From Symbiodinium natans (lineage: Eukaryota; Sar; Dinophyceae; Suessiales; Symbiodiniaceae), in contig CAJNDS010002292.1 of assembly GCA_905221605.1 (NCBI GenBank), positions 62,001 to 126,000 of the forward strand: a DNA stretch of 64,000 bases. Direction: 5' to 3'. Position numbers and translations under genes: made by a program. The notes under the pieces are model-generated. The model saw only the letters and a program-made list of their open reading frames with translations. It made no database searches and was not told the DNA's origin. Of this stretch, positions 56,901 to 64,000 are shown one piece after another (the stretch's first letter is position 1; each line of letters opens with the position of its first letter).

Positions 56901-59900
56901 GTGAGAACGGCTGCTGGCTGTGGTGGCAGTTGTGATCAAACAATTTCAGACCCCTTCAGCATGCCCTAGAGATCCATGGAGGTGAAGCGAAATTTCGGTG
57001 CTCCAATTTGGTGGAAGGACGAGTGGCCGAGCTATTCAGTGCATGTTGGGCGATTTATCCTGCACGTGTGTGAGGACGATGTCCAGAAAGCTGTTCAGAA
57101 TTCTCCTCGTGCAGAAGGCTGGGCCAAATTCCAGAGTTCGATCAACATATGTGGGCGTCAGTGCTGCCAGCAAGATGCAGCAATATGTGGACAGGGGAGA
57201 CCCCGTCTGTTTCAGCGATCGCTGTTGTGCTTTGCCAAGCTTGCAGACATGGAGCGGAGATTGTTTTTCCTGCATGCAGCATGTCCCATGACTCCATGAC
57301 TGTCCAGTTAGGCCCGGCTTGCTTGTGTGATGAGCACCCCATCAACCACATTGATGAGTCGATGGAGTGAAGATCAGGACATGGCAGTTGCGTCTCTAGG
57401 AATTCTCAGTGTTGCGAGAGTGTGTGTCTGCTTCATGGTACATCCTTTTGCTGATCTGAAAGAGCTTGTGGCGTTTTCAGGAGAAGTTAGTGTCTGATCC
57501 TGGAGTGAGCAAGGAGGACCCAGCAGCTCGCGAGCACACCTTGTAATCGGGTCTCACTGGTAATTCTAGGGCATTGGAATTCAAGAGCTCAAACTGACTT
57601 TCGCAGGTTTGTCGACTAAGCGAAGATTTGCTGCACGCCAGAACGGAAAGAAGAGAAGCTTACCGGAGGCATTCGTATCTTTGCCGACATGAGCTGAAAA
57701 TATAAATCTCGCGGAAATGTGAAGGCTTGAGGACTTGCAACACCGAAAGCAGGCCCAGGACCAAGGGAGTTGGATGAATTCTTGTCTGCAAACCCGCAAT
57801 TGCGCCGCAATCGGCAATACACTCAGGCCGCCCAGGCAGCCCTCGCAAAAGCTGTGGGCTCAGCTTGCCCAGCTTTTGTGCCAAGAAGTGCTTTCGAAGG
57901 TCAATGCTTATGTTTAGGCCATGGAGATGGAGGAAGAGCCAAGCTACCTGGACTCTTGTGACGAGTCTGATGCAGAAGCTGTGCGTTTGATGCGGCTTGC
58001 TCCTAGGACGGAGGAGGATGAGCTTGAAGATTGTCATTCCATTGCTCCTTCAGAGAACCTTTCTGAGCACGGGGAGGAACAGGCTGAGCAAGTCTCGCAC
58101 AGAGTTTTGCTCCACTTGACCAGACCTGCAGGTGAAACAGCGTGGCTGGAGGGGAGCGAAGAGGTCCACTTGCCTGTTTGCCGTAGTGACCTTCCATGAC
58201 CTCCGGATGCAAACCTTCAGAAGTGCCAGGATGCTTGGCAAGGGCTTGAAGAAGATCCGGGTAGGCCGAAAACAATTCCTTGGAGCATTTGCTACAGGCA
58301 GCCTGCACTTGTCGGAATAGGCCGCAAGACCAAGTCAGACAGCTTGACGCCTCCCAGCGCCAAAGCCTCGTTGCTGTTGTTCGCCACAGTGTGATGCTTC
58401 TTGCGTGCTTGTCGTTCCGGCCACCGTGTCATGCCTGAGGCAACATCGCCGGTCAGCTCTGTAGCCAGCGGTACAAGGACTTGCAGCCGTGCTTCCGCTT
58501 TGCGTTCCAAAGCGCACATCGCAGAGCACGTCGTAAGGACATTGTCCCCGCAGAAGCAGAGAGCTTGGAGCATCACAACAGAGCTAATTGTTGCTTTCAA
58601 TAGATGCAGGGCGCTCTCTTGTTTGAGGCCACCCACGCCAAAGCAACTCATGGTCCAGGACTGCACTAGATGAAGGTTGATGTGGGATCATGTTCGAACA
58701 TGTCGAAAATCGAATTGTGCGTTTGAGCTTCAGGCATCGAGCGATGAATTGGTGTACACCGCCTTGGCCCAAAATAGTTGAAGGTTTGCTGCCACGTTGG
58801 ACGAGCTAAACACCTGATCAGAGGCCGAGGCCATTCAACTGGCTACAGAGGAGTCACGCGCACAAAGCTGTATGCAGCCTGGCAACACTGCAGTTTCCAG
58901 CAACCAGCAGCTGTGAGGAGATGGACTTGCATACGTCCAAGTGCGAGCAGCTTGTCGAGGCATGATGCTAAAAACAGCCGCAGTCATTTGTGGATCATGT
59001 TTGCGTTTTTGTTCCGTGCTGCCTGGTGCAGTGTGCTTCAGGCCATTGCTCAAAGTGTTTGCTCTGGCCATGGGGAACTCATGAGGGAGGCCTAAGCCCC
59101 ACCTGCTGATTGCGGAAGCCGGCTTTCTGGTACCATGTCAGGGTCTGCCGATGCGGGATATCACGCAGTGTAATGATAGTGCTTGCAATGATGACGCTTT
59201 CTTGTTTCCTTTCTTCCAGCAAATTCCCCAGAGCATTTTTACAACGTTCTGGTTGGGGCTTTGTTGCGGAGTTTGGGAAGAGGATAGAGACGATGATCGT
59301 GCAGAGGTCGGCTTTCATGATGGGATGAGCTTTGTATCCCGTCATTTCTTGCATTTCGGTTCCCGTTCGAGTGCACAAAGCTTTTGTTGGGTTGCACCAT
59401 GGTTTGTGTCCCCCTCATTTCCGTTACCTTGGGCCGGGAACAACCAAGCTCACATAGAGTGCTGTGGTGTGCTGATTTGAAGCGCTGGGTTGGAACTGGA
59501 GTACCGAGGCCGTACGCGATGGCGTGCTTGCCTCAGAAATTCATTACAGGCGCCCGTGGAAATTTGTGAACATTGATGAGGCCTGTGCGTTGGAAGAATG
59601 GGTGTGCCCCCGAGATATGTGTGTGTGTGTGTGTGTAGAAAGCATGACCTTTTTGGTTTCATTCAGAACGTGCCTACTTGCAGACCAGGCAGATGAGGTT
59701 CGGTCTATGCTTGCAGGCCTGCGTCATTCGCTGGCTTACTCGGTTTGCAGAAGTTGTCCAACAACTTGTACATCGTCATGCGGAGTGCCGTTTTCAGGTG
59801 CCAGTTGGGATGTGCAAAGCACAGACGCCACATCTGCTCGACACTCAGTCGCCAGCAATTTTTGTCTCGAAACCAATGAACTGTAATGAACTAGCAGTTG

Positions 59901-61015
59901 GCCAAACCTGCTCTGATTCGTTACCAGGCCGGCAATACTTCGCCTCAGTCAGTCACCGAGTCTGAGGAAGAGGCACAGATGGGTTGGTGAGTAAACAGGG
60001 CTCAATAGTTGCTGTTGTGACCTGGACGAATGCCGTGGCAGACGAGCTGATTCACTGCTATAGAGTTGTACTGGATAGCGGAATACATGCCCATTGTGTC
60101 CATAATACCAGATCTAAAGCATGAAGCAAGTCCAACTACCTGCGGATGAGGGCCTGAAACCATGGAATACATACTCTAAGCATCTCTGCGGTCTCAAGGC
60201 TGCTGATTCCGTTGAGCAACTGGAGGAGATGCGACGCGAATCGCAGGCCTTGCAACAGCTTGCTTGACTCTACACCTTTTTCGCTGCTGGTCGTGGGTGG
60301 GTGTGAGAGGCTCGCTCTGAGGAGTGTGAGTTCCATTATGCCGAGGAAGCCCCCCACCAAACCCTGCGCGAGTCATGTTTCCTGCTTTGCATTGAGCCCC
60401 GTAGCGCCCCGAATCATCGAAGCCCTGGGCATGCAAACAGGCAGAGTTGGTGGCATCCCGCATGCCCTACCCTCGCCTGTTTCTGGTCAGGTTCTGCTCC
60501 AGAGACTACCGCCTCGGTTCCTGGTGCCGGGGTGCTCGGATCAAAGTCTTCGACACATCTTGTACAAAGCAAAACTTGAGAAGGGCGCCTTCCTGGCTTC
60601 TTGAGGCGGCGTGTCTGCAGAACGCCCGAGGATGAAGGCCTTGTGAAGTTTTGGTACACAGTGCTAGCTCCTAGCACAACGAGTCGGACATGTAGCAAGT
60701 TTTGCTCAGGCACCTCTACCGTCGATGCGTCCGACCACGATTTGTCCGATGTTGCGGGTGTCTTGCTAGACGCTCAGGGCCGTCGTTGCCCGAGGCCAGG
60801 GTGTTCGGACATTAGTTTGGCAGGCAAGCCCTGCAGAAGAGGAATGCCATTCTCGAGTGCACGCTGCCTGAAGAGACTCGACCTGGCTCTGTAGTCCGGG
60901 TCTCGTGAAGGGCAGAACAGCACAGCTGCTTGAGTGCTTTCTGTGACGGGGGCTTTCGTTGCTTTCTTTCATTTTCTTTCTCTTCCTTCCTTTGAGTTGT
61001 TTTGGTGAGCGTAGG
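53983..61015. other. Scattered exon-like pieces on the plus strand, genes not resolved
   Basis: No domain was identified with confidence. Pieces with exon character: 55385-55465 (VTVLTDVDAVVAAKKEAM, with a possible TTGCAG acceptor inside), 55560-55625 (PFVGESTEAVKNALGKPDMYI), 55829-55908 (VVEIDSIGGDFGAVIGAIA, after CTCAG), 56027-56150 (VTGTFRGVSFKDLTW, after CTGCAG) and 57921-58199 (acidic, Glu/Asp-rich). Together they suggest at least one many-exon plus-strand gene. A GT run lies at 59620-59636. Confidence 0.35.
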
Positions 61016-61137
61016 TCAAGGCAATGAAGCGCTCTCGCACTCGCCTGGAGCACCAAGCAGCGGTTCTCGAGAACACGGCAGCACTGGTGGCTTCAGCCGC
61101 TGAGATCCCTTGGAGCTGGTACTCCTGGCGAGGTTAG
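61016..61137 (+). CDS. Coiled-coil-like exon, possibly upstream part of the NPF gene
   Basis: After a T-rich tract, a frame encodes VKAMKRSRTRLEHQAAVLEN and TAALVASAAEIPW, helical and charged, then stops. It is on the same strand as the NPF-rich exon 1.6 kb downstream. Linking the two is speculative. Confidence 0.3.
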
Positions 61138-62715
61138 GTTTTGAAGACAACGGTGCCTACGAGTGCTCGATTTCTCCCGCACCCCAGGCAAGCCGAGTCC
61201 ATGTGCTCCAGTGCAGACCTTTCACATGGCAAAGGGGCAAAGGGGTTGAGATGTACTTGTCACGCACGTTGCAAGTATTGGGCGTCATGTCTGATGAGTG
61301 AGATGCGAATCTTTTCTTGGTCACTGTGATCGGGCAGTGCATGGTTGGCCTTCATGGCCGGCACTGCCGGCACCACTTGCAACTGCAATTGGTGTCCGCC
61401 TCCAACAAAGTGGGAGAAAGCTTGTTTGCCTTTGGGTCTCATGGGCTCGGGTCAAAGCGCACGCGCCAGCTTGTCCACCGAAACGCTCGCGAGCACAACA
61501 GGGAGCAGACAGTTGACCCCATTGCGTTGGCAACCAGAGGGTTTGGGGGCCGGCCCAAGGTCACGCACAAGGAAGGATCACTGCGCTATTGCTAGACAAG
61601 TTTGCGCGTCGCTAGCTCCACAACAGTCTCTTGCACGCTGTGAGCTACACAGGCAGCATGTAACATGTACAATGTAAAAGCTGCTAAGGGGGTCTGCAGA
61701 GGCTTTTGTCATGCTGAGGTCCTTCCAAGGCAGCAGCTCTGTGTTCGGGCACTGCCGAGCTCTTGGTCTATGGTACAGATACTGCATAGTGTGCTCGAGT
61801 CTATTCTGTGCTGGTCCAGGTGTCTGAAGCGTCTGCAACGCATCATGCCCAGACTCGAGAACTGTTGCAAGCTTGTTGCAAGCTTGGATCGATCTCGGCG
61901 CTTCCTGCTCCGTGCAGGCCCTCGCCCAGAATTGGACGCTCCAAGTCTGTCACTGGTTTGGTGCGCTTGCACAGTTGCCATCAGTTTGCCCAACACCTCT
62001 TGAATTGCAGCAAGGCCCGCGGACCGCGCAGCCGCTCAAGCTCAAGAAACTCATCCCCTTCCAAGGAGACTCAGTGTTTTGCACGCCTAATGGGCCTAAA
62101 TTCATGAGATCAGCCAATGTGACATGTGGGAAAAGCTCCTTGCCAGCATGCTTTCAGAGCGCAGGCATCTAGGGGTGGCTCTCGTCCAACGACTCCGAGA
62201 GGCCGAGTGTTGCAGTAGAACCCAGGCTTACGGAAGAACCTGATGACACTTGTTTCGAGGTTCTGGGAGAGCTGTGGTGGCAGCTGGAAGCCCGAGGCCA
62301 GGGCCATAACCCGCAGTACCATGTGCCGTGAACGGCCCCTTGTTCGTGCTGACGACTGCCCTGGCACAGCGTTGCGGCTGGCATGTCGTCAGGTTGGAGA
62401 GGAGCGACACAGGCCTCGCAATCTGCGCCAACTTTTTGGCCGATCAGCTGCTGCTGCCACCTGTTGCCACATAGTGCGGGCAGGCGACGAAGTGAAAGCA
62501 TCGTCACCTGTGTCTCCCTCCTTCGGAGACGGATGGAAGCTTAGTTGGCGTGGGTTATCACAGCGCCCTGCCAGTGGGAAGAACAAGCTCAAACCATGAA
62601 ATTGGGGATCATCTCTCAGGATCGTCTTTACGGCAAGCAGCCGTGGCCAAGGTAGCCTCTTGACGGAGTGTGGCAATGCAGAATAAACACGCTTCCGTGG
62701 CCCGAGGTAGCTCAC

Positions 62716-62997
62716 GAGAACTGCAACCCCTTCGGAGTTGACGATCGATCAGGTAACCCCTTTGATGAGCACGATGCGCCAGAAGCAGACGATGGCCCGA
62801 ACTGTGACATTTCAAACCCTTTTGGTCCAGATGATGGCGAGAGCCCACACGAGGAGATACTCGGCAACCCATTCGCACTGAAGAGTGAGGAAGACATCAC
62901 CCCCGATGGCAGAGACGGAGTCGGTGATGCGAACCCTTTTGACGACAGTGACAGCGGCTCCAGTACACTGGACGATGGGCCAGGTGAGCGACCTTGA
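62716..62997 (+). CDS. NPF-repeat exon (EH-domain ligand)
   Basis: The frame contains five Asn-Pro-Phe motifs at roughly even spacing, each followed by acidic residues: NPFGVDD, NPFDEHD, NPFGPDD, NPFALKS and NPFDDSD. NPF peptides bind EH domains of Eps15/EHD-type endocytic proteins, and acidic residues after the motif are favoured by EHD-type domains (as in Rabenosyn-5 and MICAL-L1). A sixth motif (LGNPFAARQEDAG) lies at about 63038-63083 in another frame, probably in a following exon. The stop TGA at 62995 falls just past a GTGAGC that would serve as a donor. Upstream exons are unresolved; an endocytic-adaptor role is inferred. Confidence 0.62.
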   Translation, partial: ENCNPFGVDDRSGNPFDEHDAPEADDGPNCDISNPFGPDDGESPHEEILGNPFALKSEEDITPDGRDGVGDANPFDDSDSGSSTLDDGPGERP

Positions 62998-63272
62998 TCT
63001 TGCATAGCCGTGTCCCAGTTGCTGCAACACAGCCTCGTGCTAGGCAATCCCTTCGCTGCTCGTCAAGAGGATGCAGGCATGTGTGGCTTATGTGTGTTGT
63101 CTGGCGTTTTGCAATATTTTGTAGTGTTGAGAAACTCACCACTGACGCCCGTCAGTGCCAGCACATTCTTGTGGTGTGTCTGCAAGCGCCCGATGCCCTG
63201 CTGGCTTTGCTCTCAAGCTTTGCAAAGCTTTGCGGGGAATGAGGGGGTCGTAGACTGCCGCTGAAGGGGGCC

Positions 63273-63695
63273 ATGAAGGTCCCGCGCGATGTTCTGCTGC
63301 TTGCGGCGGGAGCTCTTGCTGCGTTTGGTGTTCTGTCTGCAGGCACCTGGACGCATCGCCAGCTTTCTCAGTCGCCAAAAGTTGGATGGGCCTTGATCGT
63401 ACAGCTGCGCTTCAAGGATATTTCTGTCCGAGACGAGTTCCTTTCCTTTTGGACAGTGCTTGCTCGATATGTGAGAGACAATGAGCCCTTCACGACGTTG
63501 TTTCAAGCCATCCAAAGTGACAAGGATCCGTTGCTGGTGATTGTGGACGAGCGATACACTTCGAAAGACCTGTACACAGGTGCACATAGAAGCAGCGCGG
63601 CCTTTGCAGAGTTCCGCCCAAAGATGAAGAAGCTGCAAGATGAAGGGCAACTGGAAGTTACTGGCGAAAGTGGCTTCGCCATTGATTTGGCTTAA
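63273..63695 (+). CDS. Membrane-anchored antibiotic-biosynthesis-monooxygenase (ABM)-like protein
   Basis: A complete 140-codon intronless gene, ATG at 63273, stop TAA. Residues 6-26 are a hydrophobic anchor or signal (VLLLAAGALAAFGVL). Residues 38-135 form an ABM/quinol-monooxygenase-type alpha+beta barrel: IVQLRFKDISVRDEFLSFW, then ENEP-like VRDNEPFTTLFQAI, then DKDPLLVIVDERYTSKDLY, H....AF.EFRPKM and a final strand. The NEP...DP...ER(Y)...H..S..F order is diagnostic of the superfamily. ABM proteins are small cofactor-free oxygenases or structural dimers; the substrate cannot be told. The ORF on the opposite strand is a shadow. Confidence 0.85.
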   Translation: MKVPRDVLLLAAGALAAFGVLSAGTWTHRQLSQSPKVGWALIVQLRFKDISVRDEFLSFWTVLARYVRDNEPFTTLFQAIQSDKDPLLVIVDERYTSKDLYTGAHRSSAAFAEFRPKMKKLQDEGQLEVTGESGFAIDLA

Positions 63696-64000
63696 TTTGT
63701 CTTGTCTCCCAGCACATCCAGATAGAGGCAAAGATGTACTTCGCGATTCTTTGCAAGTAGTTCTGTTGAGCCAGCAGGAAAAAGGAGCTCTGTGGTAGGG
63801 TCCGGCAGTCCATTGCTTGTGCATCTGTTGAAGTGTGGCAGGCGACGTTGTGGAGGACTTGTGTGGTGTTGACCCTCTTGAGCAAGCCAGCTTCTTTTTC
63901 GCTTCAGGAGAAAGTGGAGCCACAGCACTTTGGAAGTCCAGCAAGCCTGGAGGAGAATAGTCATGAATGTCATACGTAAGCCTGCGATCAGACAGGGGAT
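63696..64000. other. 3' flank
   Basis: No gene recognised. It contains the 3' untranslated region of the preceding gene; the minus-strand frames are shadows. Confidence 0.5.

Overview
The window looks like nuclear DNA of a dinoflagellate, probably of the Symbiodiniaceae type. Base composition is near-balanced and real genes are sparse. Some introns use GC-AG borders. There are many degenerate retroelements of the dinoflagellate LINE type, degenerate TTTAGGG/CCCTAAA-like heptamers, PPR units with the dinoflagellate signature, and very long microsatellites. This assignment is inference from content; no rRNA, tRNA or spliced-leader gene was recognised.

Layout. 0-5.6 kb holds two co-oriented minus-strand genes: a 5' part of a coiled-coil protein that runs off the left edge, and a complete eukaryote-type leucyl-tRNA synthetase. 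The synthetase's last 137 codons lie in four short exons, one of them only 27 nt. 6-9 kb is a frameshifted LINE reverse transcriptase with C2H2 fingers. 9-22 kb is accessory: AT hexamer and CTA arrays, a dispersed repeat that sits directly before microsatellites, a broken RNase H, a modular minisatellite element, an integrase-like fragment, a TRAF-like zinc-finger ORF between CAACAACCA arrays, and a broken IS1595/Merlin-type transposase.

22.5-27.5 kb (plus strand) holds remains of what looks like a Crinkler (CRN)-like nucleotide-centred conflict cluster: a DEAH-type ATPase part and a restriction-endonuclease-like part in different frames, then a separate kinase-like ORF with a D-x-H-x-G-N and DFG signature. 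A shared short tail motif (GEIPT..VLRGS) occurs behind both. 28.8-30.7 kb carries two inverted copies of the modular minisatellite, directly abutting a well-preserved LINE (30.7-33.9 kb, minus) whose reverse transcriptase and C-terminal ORF are joined by a -1 frame change at an A8 tract.

35.3-37 kb is a roughly 29-bp minisatellite split by an AT-rich island of about 720 bp that looks foreign. 37-46.5 kb is nearly gene-free and studded with telomere-like heptamers, homopolymers and a strong foldback; it contains one multi-pass membrane ORF. 48-54 kb is a decayed or many-exon PPR protein on the plus strand. 54-63 kb shows scattered plus-strand exon-like pieces, the clearest being an exon with five NPF (EH-domain-binding) motifs. 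The window ends with a complete small gene for a membrane-anchored antibiotic-biosynthesis-monooxygenase-like protein.

Only the leucyl-tRNA synthetase, the coiled-coil gene, the 63.3-kb monooxygenase-like gene, the LINE ORFs and probably the NPF exon look like intact coding sequence. Most other open frames are fragments of decayed elements or chance frames in repeats.
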